DNA of 64,000 bases from Corylus avellana (Eukaryota; Streptophyta; Magnoliopsida; Fagales; Betulaceae). Below are positions 1 to 11,699 of this stretch, one piece after another. The translations under genes and the position numbers were made by a program. Numbering within the stretch: the first letter of the stretch is position 1; each line of letters starts with the position of its first letter. The DNA lies in NCBI RefSeq assembly GCF_901000735.1, contig NC_081550.1:11248571-11312570 (forward strand). Direction: 5' to 3'. The notes beneath the pieces are model-generated. The model was given only the letters and a program-made list of their open reading frames with translations. It made no database searches and had not been told where the DNA came from.

Positions 1-1002
1 ACTATCAATTAAATCATCAGATGTCTCCGTAAATCACAAAAGATATCCAATTTTAATTGAAACACCAAATGTATCTGTAGAACAAATCACAAAGGATATC
101 CAATTATTTAGGCAAATAAAATCAAGCAATCAATTATGTGAAATTATCTTAAATCATCAAGTGTATCATTGAATCACAAAAGATATCCAAGAATCACTCC
201 ACACATTGAAAAGAAGTAAAACAATTGAAGTATTAAACCCAATAAAATCAGATAAATAAAGACTTACATGAAAGTATTGATGTTCTTCATCGCTGAGGCT
301 TTATCCCCAACAGAAATTTAGCTCCACATAAAAATAAAACCTAAATCTAAGGAAAACCTAAACTAAAAACAGAAAAACTGTAGAATTTTGCTATCTGGAA
401 TTCTATCTCTTTTCTTGGAGCAAAGAAGTCTATTTATAGGCTTAGGAAAGTCTTAGAAGCCCTTTTAAACGTAGATAATTCGGAGCTCTGTCTCCTAGTC
501 AAAATAGAAGTCTCAAATAGGAATAAGATTCGTCCAGATTTGTGTCATTTAATTGCGAGCGATTTTTGTATAGTAAACGTCCGAATTAGGAAAATCCTAT
601 TTCACAAGGAATTGTGGCATTTTGAGTTAGCTTTACAGCGCCGCTTGAATCACTTCAATCCGATATTTGACCAAAACATTATAGTCAAAATACTGAGATA
701 TATGCAGAACCTGAATTTGAATCCAATCCGAAATTTTATCCAATCTAAACTTTAATCCAATCTGATCTTTAATCCGATTTAACCTTTTCTTGGATTTGGT
801 TAGACTTAACCACATCATCTAGGTCTTCTCAAAGTATGCTTTCTTCCAAACTTTGCAACTTTTCCTTTAAAGCTGTAGTTTTTCTCCAATAACCTACAAA
901 ATACTAAAAACACAAATCTAACACAAAACATTAAATAACACAACTAAAGGATTAACTAATGTAAATAAAGGGGTCCAAATATGAAATATTTGGCACTTAT
1001 CA
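1..1002 (-). mobile_element. Partial Ty3/gypsy (Athila-like) LTR, cut by the window edge
   Basis: Read on the minus strand, the segment starts at 1002 with TGATAAGTGCCAAATATTTC. The solo LTR at 1939 and the LTR at 31064-32363 have closely similar starts (TGATGAG or TGTTGAG followed by TGCCAAATATT). The far end lies outside the window, so it cannot be said whether this is a solo LTR or one end of a full element. No coding sequence is visible; the short frames here carry no recognisable domain. Family assignment rests on the shared LTR start and on the tRNA-Asp primer site beside the 31 kb copy. Confidence 0.6.
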
Positions 1003-1938
1003 CATGGGAATTTACATGGATTACTCTTTCACTGCTAATGGTTTATAATTGAGTCCCTACATATGGTTCCATAGTGGTTGTTTGTGAAATAAAACAAAAT
1101 GTTGTCATTTGAACAAAGACTCTCCAAGACATGATAATGGTGGCCCAGATTTAGTTTATCATATTTATTATTTTTGGTTTATTGAGAAAATCCTTCAGCA
1201 ACATCTCTAATGTTTGAGTATATTTTATGATCGTGTTAATGCTTTGGAAGTAAGAAACTTCCCAATCTTTTGGATTGCAGTAAGCTTAGTTTGAGGGTTA
1301 ATTTGGGTTAGGTAGCTTAGTTAGAGGGTTAATTTGGGTTTTGGCTCACTAGGAACAGTTGGAAGGATGCCTTGGGCATTTTGGACTTTCTGACCGAATG
1401 TACACTCTTGTCGTTAATATAGGACGTACGTGGGGGGACCACCGTACATACACCTGCAAAAAGTACAAGGATGTACGCCAAGGACTACCTGGACGTACGT
1501 TGCTTTTTGAAAATCCTTTGGATAATACCTGGACGTACGCTACAGCCTTTGGAGCGTTGTGTAAATACTATCGAAAGTACGCCCTAATACTACCGGACAT
1601 CCTCTACTTTTCAGAATAGTTGGTACTGCCCTCTGCTTTTTCTCACCTATAAATACCCCCCTTACCTTCGACCTCTGACACCCATTTTCGCCCCCAGGTT
1701 CCCAGAACTTTGTGTGAGTGTGTTCTTGTGAGTTTTGTGAAGAAGGAGAGGAGGTTCTTGGAAGGCTTGCTTCTAGGAGGTAACCCTCTACGCTTAACTT
1801 TTCTTTTTATGTCGTTATGCTCTTTTAATGCTTGATTAGACTAGCTTAGTCGTTTTGAGTTTTTAGCTAGGTTATGCTTTAATCTTGGGGGACTAATGTT
1901 TTACCTTTATCGAACATGTTTTCGCATGTATGGATACC
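1003..1938. other. Non-genic stretch with GTACG motifs
   Basis: No supported gene. Positions 1400-1575 contain several copies of a short GGACGTACG/GTACGC motif, and the motif reappears at about 3345-3380 beyond the solo LTR. The host sequence on both sides therefore looks like one older repeat, possibly a decayed LTR, split by the solo LTR. A CT-rich, TATAAATA-containing stretch at 1640-1670 could be the promoter or R region of that repeat. Confidence 0.4.
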
Positions 1939-3235
1939 TGATGAGTGCCAAATATTGCATATTTGGACCCCTTAATTTGCATTTCCTAAGCTTTTAGCTT
2001 TATTATGTTTTGATGTTTTGGTTAGTTTTGGTGTTTTAGTGATTTGCAGGTTGTTAAGAGAAAAATGCAGCTTTAAGGTGAGATTTGCAACTCATTCCAT
2101 TAATTATGGGGCTTAAAACACTTCAGAGAGCATTGGTAGTAAATTGAGATCGAGCGATGATTCGCACTCGACAAGTCCCACTAAAAAGGCCATATCTAGA
2201 GTTGTGTAGCTAGGATTGAAGCGATCTTTGTGTCATTGGAAAGCTAACTCAAAGATCTACAAAGTCATGTTTCACAAGAGTAGGCTAATTCGGACTAGAA
2301 GTGCACTCAAGAGCACTTTTAGTGCGATCGAGTGCATTCACGCCCTATGCAGCAGGAGACATGTTGCACGAGTGCAATCGAGCGCACCTAGAGTGCGATC
2401 AAGTGCACTCGGCCGACCTGGCAATGCTGAAACCCTAAAATTAGCTTATAAATTTCATTCTTTTCCATTATAAACGTACAGAGACGTGCCAGGGGCGCCT
2501 TACTTTGTCAAAATTCATGTTTTCTGGGTTTTTGGAGCTTTGAACTCCAATTGTATTGTAAGTTTTACATTTTTACATGATGTCAATTTATTTTGTTATG
2601 TTTTTGTTATCATGAGAGGCTAAAACCTTCAACTAAGGTTGAAGATGAAGCCTCGTCATTGATAAACATTTATGTTCTTGTTGTTTTATGTATACAATGT
2701 GATTTTTAATTCAATTGTTGTTCAAAGTCAATTCAATTGTTTTATTCATGCTAAATTTTATATTCGTTGTGTTTCGTCTGGGGGTACATCGAATGATTAG
2801 ATTAAGACTAATATCTATTGTGATCTACGGATACAGTGGATGATTTGATCTCAATTAAATATTCGTTGTGATTCTTTTAACGGAAGGATTCATTGAATGA
2901 TTTAATGTGCGTGTTTACGACTTTTGAACAATGTAAAAACTTTTCGGTTGTCTATTGTATACATATAATGCAAGAAGATGTTGTTTGATTTGGTGAGGCA
3001 GATTCAGATAACCTTAGTACTTTTCCCATTAATTGTTTTCAAATCATTTAGTTTAGTTTATGTTTTTTTTGCACGACAGAAATACGAAATTTGGAACTAG
3101 GTTAAGATAAAATTGGTTTAAACAAAAAATTGATTTTCGCAAACACGACTTCCTGTGAATTCGACCTCGCACTTGCATACACACTTTACTGCACACAACT
3201 CCTGTGCTTGCGAGTACAATTAAATTTATATATCA
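1939..3235 (+). mobile_element. Solo LTR of an Athila-like gypsy element
   Basis: A 1297-bp unit starting TGATGAGTGCCAAATATTG and ending in TATCA is flanked by a perfect 5-bp target duplication ATACC (1934-1938 and 3236-3240). There is no internal region and no second LTR, as expected after LTR-LTR recombination. Its interior (about 2290-2420) has short GAGTGCGATCGAGTGC-like repeats that recur in the LTR at 31.9-32.2 kb, and the 3' part has the 'nACACGACTTCCTGTG' context also typical of the R/U5 side of that family. Confidence 0.85.
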
Positions 3236-4188
3236 ATACCTTATTTTGAGATAGGAAGCCTTAGAAAGCCTTTTGGTAAACTTAGAAATTGGCTTGGGAG
3301 GATAGGAGGACGCATGGACAAAATGAGGTTCAACCTGAAAACCATCTACGCGGACGTATGGCCTTGAGCCCGAACGTACGGTTAGAAGCATTCCAGGGAA
3401 CGCTATTTTGGGCGGCCATCCAATAGCTCCTGTTTCCATGTTTTAGGGTTGTTTTAGTTAGACTTAGGACTAATAGAAGGTTTTCCATAGATTTGGAGAA
3501 CCTGGACCGTTTGGAGGAATATTCGGAGACTTTGTTCGACCTAGGTGAGTTTTAACTCACATAATGCTCGCAATTTATTTTCCAATATTGCACGTCTATT
3601 TTGTGTTCTAAAACATGCATATATATTTGCAATTCTCACGATATACACTTATTGCACATGAACTCTAGCTTTTTGTGGAAAAACATTGTACTGAACATGT
3701 TAATGAAAGTGAGACTTGTAAAAAGGGCATGCATGTAAAATACAAACAAGATTAATTGCATCGTATGACATGGTACACCACTACGTACTGGAAAACGGCC
3801 ATGGGCTTGCAAGGTTCACATCAGTGACAGTGACAGAATAAGATACTGTTCTACATAAGCCAAATATAATTTTATATTATTTATTTATTTGTTTTTAAAT
3901 TTCAAGTTGTTATAAAAAATTGCTTTAAAGAAGACTAGTCATGTCTAAAAAATATAATTTAATATTACTCAAAAACACATATAAAAATACTTATTGTCAA
4001 TTTTTCATATGTAAAAAAAAAAAAAAAAAACCAAAATAATAATAATAACGTCAATTCTGCTAACGTAATTACTTCAAAATATACGTAAATGTATTGGTTG
4101 GGTGTGATTTCGCCTGCAGGGAATCTTTTGTGGGTGCATAAATCATGACACACCAAGACCATTCTAGTCGACTTCAACAGGCTTATTA
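3236..4188. other. Non-genic stretch between solo LTR and hAT element
   Basis: No supported coding sequence. It continues the GTACG-bearing host repeat (to about 3550) and then becomes AT-rich with an A-run at 4012-4030. Short frames here are low-complexity and show no domain. Confidence 0.4.
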
Positions 4189-4196
4189 TGTGGAGA

Positions 4197-5162
4197 TAGG
4201 GGTGGCAATTCGGGTAATCGGGTAGACCCGATTAAGACTCACTAAGACCCGCGACCCGATTACCTAAGACACGAACACGATCCGTTTAGCTAATCGGGTT
4301 AACGGGTCTGACACGATTATGACACGATTATGACACGAAAAATACCCGGGTAACCCGACACGACCCGTTTAACATTACCGGGTAAGATTGGGTAAACACG
4401 ACCTGACACGACCCATGCGTTGAACAGATAATTCGACCCGACCCGAAAATATGTAGAAAACTAAGAAAAGCCATTTGAGCAACTGACATGCTTCTTTTGT
4501 TGAGCTGCTTGAGCATTAGATCTACAAGGAATTAAATAGAATAAAAAATGGAAAAGAATGTGCAGGAAGGACCAATCGCCGGTTTGGGTGGGGGGAGCTG
4601 GCGGATGGTGGGGTAGTGGGCTGAGAGGGAGTGCCGGTCCGCCGGAGAGGGAGAGAGGAGAGAGAGGCGTCGCCGGTGGGGGGCCATGCTGGCGATTGGC
4701 GATTGGTGGGGTAGTGGGCTCGTGAGGCCGTGACCGTGAGGGACGAGGGTGAGCAACTGAGCGTGGCTGCGTGAGTGTCTGAGAGGGAGGGAGTAGTCGT
4801 GTTTAGTTTAGGGAATTAGGAAATTTTGATTTTAGGGTTTCACTTTCACTTTTTATTTGTTATTCACTTATTCTTACTTTCTTAGTTCTTAGTTCTTGCT
4901 TCAGATACTTCTTACCGGGTTGCACAGTTGCACTTGCGGGTTGGGCACTTGGGCTTACGCAGTTACGCGTGGGGTGGGTTTTTTTTTATGTATTTTTTTT
5001 ATTTAAATAAGTTAATGGGTCTGGCGGGTCGACCCGTCAGACACGAAGTTATTTGGGTCTTAATCGGGTAGACCCAATTAAGACTCGAACCCGATAAGCC
5101 CAAACCCATTACCTGCTAACTTCGTGTCGGATTCGCGGGTCGTGTCCAAATTGCCGGCCCTA
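4197..5162. mobile_element. Non-autonomous hAT element
   Basis: The ends are TAGGGGTGGCAATTCGGGT on the left and a matching inverted end (AAATTGCCGGCCCTA) on the right. The flanks are an 8-bp target duplication with one mismatch, TGTGGAGA (4189-4196) and TGTAGAGA (5163-5170), the length expected for hAT transposons. Subterminal regions are full of short direct and inverted copies of CGGGT/ACCCG with GACCCG and GACACG, consistent with transposase-binding repeats. The 966-bp interior codes for nothing recognisable, so it would depend on a transposase supplied elsewhere. Confidence 0.8.
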
Positions 5163-5170
5163 TGTAGAGA

Positions 5171-6014
5171 GGCTTTTCTTCTAAGATAAATTTAAAAATG
5201 TGTCGCATTAAGTAGGTTGTGAGTGTGAAGAGAAATTACCATTGGGATGCCATAACCAATGCAGCAAAAAAATTAATTTAATTTTTTTTTACTTCACAAG
5301 GCCCTAAAATTCTTCAAATAAAAACTTATATATTTATATTAATTTGAAATCGGTTAGAACAGTTTTCAGCTTGTGTGAACATGTTCTTTGAGGTAAGGTT
5401 GATCTCCAACTGTGTTTTCCGATGCATTATTCACGTTTCTTTGATCTCTGCAAAGTAGTAACAATTAAGAAAACTCGTCGCGGGGTGTTGGAGAGAAACC
5501 GGCGAGGTTTTTCTCCGATGCCTAAATCAGTATTTTTGAGTAATATATGATCAATCTACAATAATTCAATTTGAAGTTTATACTTGAGGTTTATGCCTAT
5601 TTATAGGCGGTGAAAATATATTTAAGCTTTGGATTAGGTCTTCTATTTTAATATGATATGGAACTGCTGAGAGTTTGACTTAGATTCGGGATCTAAATCA
5701 TCTAACACCAATTTAGCTTGAAGTTGGACTTATGCGCGGATTCTTCAAGAAGTCATAATCACACCAAGATGGAGATACCTACTCCATTCTAGCTTGGGAT
5801 AGGTGTCTAATCCGGATTTCACGGAATAAACCTGTTCCAGATATCCAAGGGTTGAGACCCAACTACACCCAGCCTAATCTTAAGAGATAATGATCCTTTA
5901 AACCTTCTGCATTGTCTGGCATCTCCTCATAAATGCTTGTTCCAAGGTCGGTACGTGGTAGCTGAATTTGGGTTTGGGGATACGTTCAGTCCTAAGACCA
6001 AATCTGGTCATTAT
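5171..6014. other. Unassigned stretch
   Basis: I see no open frame with a recognisable domain and no clear repeat ends. Sequence composition is ordinary for this window. Confidence 0.3.
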
Positions 6015-6272
6015 GGCTGTGTTTGGCAAAGTGTCGGATCGGACCGGACCCAAAAAATTTTTTAAAAAAATTTCAAAGTCAACTTCAATATTCTTGTTAT
6101 TTATATCACATCAATCACTTTTATTACTATTCAAATAAAAAAATTACTACAAAACAATTTTTTTTTTTTTCATTTTTTTATACAAAATATTTTTACTTTT
6201 TTCTCTCATATTAATCAAATCTGCTACAGTACCGTTCCACTTCCCTTTTTCATTCCATTGCTAAACACAGCC
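6015..6272. mobile_element. MITE with GGCTGTGTTTGG termini
   Basis: Terminal inverted repeats GGCTGTGTTTGGCAA (6015) and TTGCTAAACACAGCC (ending 6272) bound a 258-bp AT-rich non-coding core. The immediate flanks share TAT, which would suit a 3-bp target duplication, but hAT-type MITEs can have similar ends, so the superfamily is left open. Confidence 0.65.
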
Positions 6273-6316
6273 TATCTGTAATGTATTCCGGGGATAGCTC
6301 CATTCCCGAGAATAAA

Positions 6317-7165
6317 GGCAGTGTTTGCGTAAGGAACGGAGTGGTACTGTATCTAGAACGGTACTGTTCCAGCTACAGTACTGATATTGTAGATGTCTGA
6401 AAAGCCCTCCCCTATTTTCAAAAAAATCACTTCCCTCACACACCCCAATAACCTACTACAGTGAAATTTATTCTCATTTAACCAAACCACCGAACCACCC
6501 CCCATAACTTCTCTTTCTCTTTTAACGAAATGCTCTGTGGGTGTGTGACGAAATGAAAAATGGAAGGGGTTTGGGGAAGAAATATGGGAGAAGCCAAAGA
6601 AGAGGACTTTTTCAAAAAATGTGGGAGAAGCCAAAGAAGAAGCTGTAGAAAATTTGTTGTTTTTTTTTTTTCTTCTTTTACATTGAAAGAGAAAGAGGAG
6701 TTGTGGAAGAAGCCGAAGAAGAAGCTGTAAATGTATTTTTTTTATTTTTTGTTGAAAGAGAAAGAGGAGTTGTGGGAGAAGCCGAAGAAGAAGCTGTAGA
6801 TGCAGTTTTGTTTTTTTTTTTCTTTTTCGTTGAAAGAGAAAAAGGAGTTGTGGGAGAAGCCGAAGAAGAAGCTGTAGATGCAGTTTTGTTTTGTTTTGTT
6901 TTTTTTTTCTTTTTCATTGAAAGAGAAAGAGGAGTTAGGGGAGGTGGTTTGGTGGTTTGGTTAAATGAGAATAAATTTCACTGTAGCAAGTTATTGGGGT
7001 GCGTAAGGAAAGTGATTTTTTTGAAAATAGGGAAGGGCTTTTCAGACATCTACAGTACCGGTATTGTAGCTGGAACAGTACCGTTCCAGCTACAGTACCG
7101 GTATTGTAGCTGGAACAGTACCGTTCCAGCTACAGTACCGCTCCGTTCCTTACGCAAACACTGTC
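6317..7165. mobile_element. Foldback element with long inverted arms
   Basis: The left arm (from GGCAGTGTTTGCGTAAGG) and the right arm (ending CCTTACGCAAACACTGTC) are inverted copies of each other over roughly 150-200 bp each. The right arm carries an extra local duplication of a GTAGCTGGAACAGTACCG palindrome (7060-7138). The core is a purine-rich minisatellite. No transposase is present. The open frame through the core (6703-7218, +) is an artefact of the in-frame repeat. The target duplication is not clear. Confidence 0.7.
6621..6936. repeat. Minisatellite, four units of about 70-87 bp
   Basis: Each unit begins GTGGRAGAAGCCRAAGAAGA, runs through AGCTGTAGATGCAG and a variable poly-T tract, and ends GTTGAAAGAGAAAGAGGA. 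Units start near 6621, 6703, 6772 and 6850. Length variation is mainly in the T-tract, as expected from slippage. The array sits in the centre of the foldback element at 6317-7165. Confidence 0.8.
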
Positions 7166-7612
7166 AAATATTCTCCTTGCCTCCCCGAACATGGATTGGG
7201 ATCCCCATAAACGTTTAAAAATTGTAAGAGTAACAATTTTGAAATACAAGCCCTTAGATGTATCTAAGGGCCTGCAACGTTTAAAAACTGTATCTAAGGG
7301 CTTGCATCTAAGCACCTGTTCCCGAGGTTTACAAATAAAAAAAACGCCTTTTTGTTGGTCTCTTTCTCCATGTCTTGTCAGTCTTCTTCTTCTTTCTTTA
7401 TTTCTTTTCTCATTTCTCTTCTCTCTTTCCTTTCTTTCGTTTTCTCCTCTCTTCTTCTCTTTCTATTTTTTCCCTACAGAACTGATTGGTTCCTTTAAAA
7501 AATTGCCGTGGACCCGAAAATTCTTCTAAATTTCTAGGAACAAATTTGAAAAAAAAAAAAAAGACGAATTGTTATGGTTGTTGCTACTCTGTTCAAGCAA
7601 AGAACTCAGTTT

Positions 7613-7632
7613 NNNNNNNNNNNNNNNNNNNN
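7613..7632. other. Assembly gap (20 N)
   Basis: Twenty consecutive N, directly followed by a long T homopolymer, so the break probably reflects an unsequenced homopolymer. Any open frame drawn across it is meaningless. Confidence 0.99.
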
Positions 7633-8083
7633 TTTTTTTTTTTTTTTTTTTATGAATCAGTCAAATTGTTTTGGGTCTTACTTTTTTTTTTTTTTCTTTT
7701 TTTTTTTTCCTTTTTTTAATAAAAAGAAACATCTAGGTAGGTGAAATGCAAGCTCAGCTCTTGAATTCTCTCAAGACAATTCCAAAATACCTTTGTGTTT
7801 GAGCGTAATTCTAATACCAATAACCTATTATCTCTCTCCCCCTATTAGGAAGTCAGATTCAGATTTTTGGGTAAAGGAAGATTCCAAAGGAATGAAGAAA
7901 ATATTCATTTGTGCTGCAGTTAGAATATTGCAGAAAAGCTGTTGGTTTAACTCTCTACTTCTGGGGTAGTTTAGGTTTCAGCAGAATTTTTTTATTTTCT
8001 GAAATATCTGTAAATTGTTGTATCTTTTGCTGCTAAGTTGCGTCTTGTTTCTTGAGATGTTTTCGATTGGCTTTTGTAGTCTG

Positions 8084-8169
8084 GGGTGGTAGTGGTTTCT
8101 CCTTTTGAGACTGGTTTGTTATATCAGGGTGGTAGTGGTTTCTCCTTTTGAGACTGGTTTGTGATATCT
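8084..8169 (+). repeat. Two-copy 43-bp tandem repeat
   Basis: A unit starting GGGTGGTAGTGGTTTCTCC occurs twice head to tail, nearly identical, inside the foldback element at 7193-8426. Confidence 0.8.
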
Positions 8170-8459
8170 GGAGGTTGGTTTTGTATTTCAGCTTGTTTCT
8201 GGTTGTTAATTAAGAAAGAAAGTATTTACTCATAAAAATAAAAAGAAGAAGAAGAAAAAAAAAAAAAGACAAATAGAGACTTGGAGAGAGAAAACAACAA
8301 AAAAGCTTTTTTTATCTGTAAGCCCTGGGAACAGGTGCTTAGATGTAGGCCCTTAGACGCATCTAAGGGCCTATATTTCAAAATTGTTGCCCTAGCAATT
8401 TTTAAACATTGCCTGGATCCCAATCCAATCTACACACCTCATTAAATGCCAACACACTC

Positions 8460-8624
8460 CTTCAATTTTTATTTTATTTTATTTTATTTTTATATTTAAA
8501 TTTTAAAATTAAATTAGTATTTTAATGAGGTGTCTAATGGCTGTTAAAAAAATTTGACGGTAGGAAGTTTATTGGCATTTCGATTGATTCAGGGAGTAAA
8601 TTGTCAAAAAAAGAAACATAGAGA
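8460..8624 (+). repeat. Half of a dispersed Mutator-like repeat, target of the CACTA insertion
   Basis: This segment continues after the CACTA insertion at 24621 to about 24675. The joined sequence matches 52984-53196 on the same strand and 35949-36150 in reverse complement. Recognisable blocks are TTTAATGAGGTGTCTAA, TTTGACGGTAGGAAGTT and TTGGCATTTCGATTGA. The copy at 36 kb is attached to a GGGGTGGCC-rich core like that of the foldback at 30311-30941, which is why a Mutator-like family is suggested. This is also the outermost homology I can see between the two 4CLL surroundings. Confidence 0.7.
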
Positions 8625-8649
8625 CGCTACAAAAAAAGAATTTTTTCCT

Positions 8650-8835
8650 GACATGCATTTTTTGACGTGTGTTAGGCGTTAAAATTTTGGATGTTAGAAA
8701 CGAAAAATTTCTGACGTGTCAATAGTAATACGTCAGAGATTTTTGACGTGTCCAAATTAGCACGTCAAATTTTTTTTCTGACGTGTCACTTTCTAACACA
8801 TCAAAAATTTTTCTGATGTGTCAAAATTGACACGT
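8650..8835. repeat. Left subterminal array of TGACGTGT/ACACGTCA
   Basis: About eight copies or near copies of TGACGTGT and its inverse lie within 190 bp of the left CACTA end, for example at 8658, 8709, 8741, 8778 and 8813. Several are paired as inverted repeats separated by 8-20 bases. The arrangement mirrors the denser array at the other end of the element. Confidence 0.8.
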
Positions 8836-9289
8836 TAGTAAATTTTAAAAATTTATTAAAAAATAATAATTTTTCTTTTTTTAAATTTTTTCTAGAATTT
8901 TTTTTTCAATTAAAAAATTTATTAATTTAAATTATTTTTCAATTATATATATTTTTTAATTTTTTTCCTTCTTGTCACCAACGTCGTTTCTCCCAGCTCT
9001 CTCCCTCTCTTCTTTTCTCCATTCTCTCTCTCTCTCTCTCTCTTCTTTTCTCCATCTTCGTTAATTCTCCAGCTAACTCTCCCTCTCTTCTTTTCTCCAT
9101 TTTCTCACTCTCTCTATCTTCTTTCCTCCATTTTCAAGAACTCAAACCCAAAAAATCTTCAAAAAATCATTCTGAAAAATCAAAAACCCAAACGTCAAAC
9201 CTAACAAATCTTCAAAAACCCAAAAAAATCTTCTTAACTTCTCTTCTTCTTCTTCTCCTTTTTTTTTCTTCTTCTTCTTCTTCTTCTGC

Positions 9290-9573
9290 TCTTGTAGTAT
9301 ATGTGTTACAAACATTATTTTTTAATTGTCTTGTTATTAAAATTTTGCAAAGCCATTATTTTTTTTTTAACCGTTTAAATCATTAAAGTTTTATTTACAA
9401 AGGTTTTAATTCTTTTATTATTGACTGTCATAAGCTTTTATATATATATATAACCGTTTAGAGTTAATAAGTTTTACTGCATTTTATAACAACTTTTATG
9501 CTGGGAGTTTTTTACGTTATGACCGTTTGGTCATTAGACTTCCTTTATGACATTAAAAAGAAACTTTCTGGCA

Positions 9574-9616
<43 letters not shown>

Positions 9617-10073
9617 TGAGCTCTAATAAGGAAATATAGGAAAAACCGCCTACTTTTCTTTCCAATAATTATAGTGTTGTAAAACACTTGTTTTTTGGCA
9701 TAAAGCCATATGCTATATTATTGTTTTTTTTTTTTTTATCTACAAAGAATATTCTAAAGTCCCTCATCCACTTTGACAATTGGGTTGTTCTATTACTCTT
9801 CGTTATTGGAAGTGCGTCCTTAACGAAGGTGGACGCTATAGTCTAATCTTGGGAGGTTGCGTATCAAAGGATCCGATCGCACCGAGTTATACACTCCGGG
9901 AGGCATGAATCAACCTTTAAGGACAACGCTCTTGCGTGATTTTATAGCATTGTGAGATCTTTTCATACTTTACTTTTCATCTCTTGTACTTTATTTATTT
10001 TATTGTTAATTTTTATATTGTAATTATTTTATATCAATGAGAATTTGTGCACCATCCAAAATTATTTCCAACA
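9290..10073 (+). repeat. 5' LTR of copia A
   Basis: 784 bp, homologous to 23145-23791. It is longer than its partner because of about 130 extra bases near 9440-9570 and a longer AT microsatellite at 9577-9603. The copies share the TTGTAGTATATGTGTTACAA start and the ATTATTTCCAACA end. Differences are numerous, so the insertion is old. Confidence 0.85.
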
Positions 10074-10767
10074 ATCTTAAAGGTTGAGTCGTGATGGTTG
10101 TACAAATATTTTGGTTATGACTATAACAACTGTATTTAAACTTGTGAAAAGTCAAATACTATAAAAGTTTGTGATATACAATTCGCATACGAGAACGATG
10201 AAATCAATTTTTGGGTGGAAAGATTTTGTTGTGAAAAATCTGATAATTGATTTGTTTATCAGAAAAAGAACTTAATCTCATGTGTAGGTATTGAAAATGA
10301 AAATACTTTAATTGAAAGAATTTTCGATTATTTGAACTCAAATTTATGTTAATTTAATTTGTTGTCAAATAATCTTTTATTGTTGGGTTACTATTCTTAC
10401 AATAAAAAGAGATAAGCCTTTTGATAGATTTTTAGAACTTAGCACTTTTTTGTTATGTTGTGCTAAGCTTGGCTGGAAAACATCCATGTAAATTAATAAT
10501 AATAATTGTGAGTGGTTACTCATTTTGTGATTGAAAAAATACATAGGTATTGCTAATTGTGTGCAGAAAATACCACTTTGCTAAAGATTTTTGCAAGTAA
10601 GCACATAATAAGAGGAAGAGATATGGTGCGCGTATTAAGTAGATCGGTTCTCACGACACCTAGTTGGAGTGTGGTGACAACAATCTATTTTGGAAGATCT
10701 TGGAGTAAAGCTGTTGGCTCCGCTGTGAGTTTTAAACTCTGATTCATAGGTCTTATTTTTTAAGACA
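10074..10767 (+). other. 5' internal region of copia A, decayed
   Basis: This lies between the 5' LTR of copia A and the insertion point of copia B. No gag domain or long frame is recognisable; a 61-codon frame at 10557-10742 has no identifiable motif. Confidence 0.45.
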
Positions 10768-10772
10768 TAATA

Positions 10773-11318
10773 TGTAAGAATTCAATATATAATTAAATGC
10801 TAATTGACAATAAAATTAGCAGTGGAATGAATAATTATATAAATACATCTAGCCATGCTTTGTTCAAGCCAATTGAAGAATAGCTTCAAAGAAACAAAAT
10901 CTGGAAAACTAAAAATATTGAGAGGTTCTTCAGACCTATGCCTACTAGTGAGTGTCAATTGATGGAATACACAGACCTTATTTATAAGTAGGTCAGGGGG
11001 CCCTTAATTAGAGCTGTTACCTTAATTATTCCTCCCATTAAAGAATAAAAATCAAATCAATACAGTTAATTGATTCCACAAAAATAAAATCATTAATGAA
11101 ATCAAATACTTGTTCCATAAGAATTAAATCAGTGATTTAATTCAGAATATTTGATTGAAATCAAATACTTGTTCCACAATAATTAAATCAATAATTTAAT
11201 TCAGAATATTTGATTTACACAATAAGCTTTAATTGGAATAAATTATTGAACACCGTAATTTTATAATTACAATAATATATGTGACATAAGGGACATACTT
11301 TAAATGAAATTTCTTACA
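10773..11318 (-). repeat. 3' LTR of copia B
   Basis: 546 bp, homologous to 19066-19606 with roughly thirty differences by eye. Most are transitions in which this copy carries T or A against C or G in the partner. Ends are TGTAAGAA on the outer side and TCTTACA on the inner side. Confidence 0.88.
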
Positions 11319-11331
11319 TTTTCCCACTTGG
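11319..11331 (-). other. Polypurine tract of copia B
   Basis: On the minus strand this reads CCAAGTGGGAAAA directly before the 3' LTR, the usual position and composition of the plus-strand primer in copia elements. Confidence 0.7.
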
Positions 11332-11699
11332 CCCTTATGACACATAAATTCTTTATGGTGTTCAATTCTATGATATGACCAATACTTTATTTATTCCAAC
11401 CATTCATGGAATCCTCCCACTCATTCAAGGAATACCACACACGAATCATAGTGGTAAAGTTTTTATATGATAAGCCGTCCCTTCCATGTATCACAATGTG
11501 CAATACCTCCTTAAATGAGTACCTTATGGATAATGTGCTTTATGAATGAACTTCCTTTAAGTCATTCGAGTCCAACTTTAATTTTATCCCCACGGATAAG
11601 AATAATATATATACGCACAAAAATCTTTATAACATTACTTTTATGTCTATAGACCAATTAAAGAGAAACTAAGCACAAATGAACTAATGAATCTCATAT

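Larger units (their letters stand above)
7193..8426. mobile_element. Foldback element with GGATTGGGATCC ends
   Basis: The left arm (7193 to about 7345) and right arm (about 8305-8426) are inverted copies. Both contain the CCCTTAGATG-like block, the GCACCTGTTCC/GGAACAGGTGC block and the terminal GGATTGGGATCC/GGATCCCAATCC. The left arm has an extra internal repeat of the AAGGGCCTGCA block. The interior has poly-T tracts, a 20-N gap and a short tandem repeat, with no transposase. The target duplication was not resolved. Confidence 0.7.

Noticed and set aside
4532..4756. 74-codon Pro/Ser-rich minus-strand frame
   Set aside because: It lies in the interior of the non-autonomous hAT element, is low-complexity and has no domain.
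6703..7218. 171-codon + strand frame rich in EAEEEAV and poly-Phe
   Set aside because: It is a translation of the minisatellite and its T-runs inside a foldback element; units are multiples of three by chance and the frame has no known domain.
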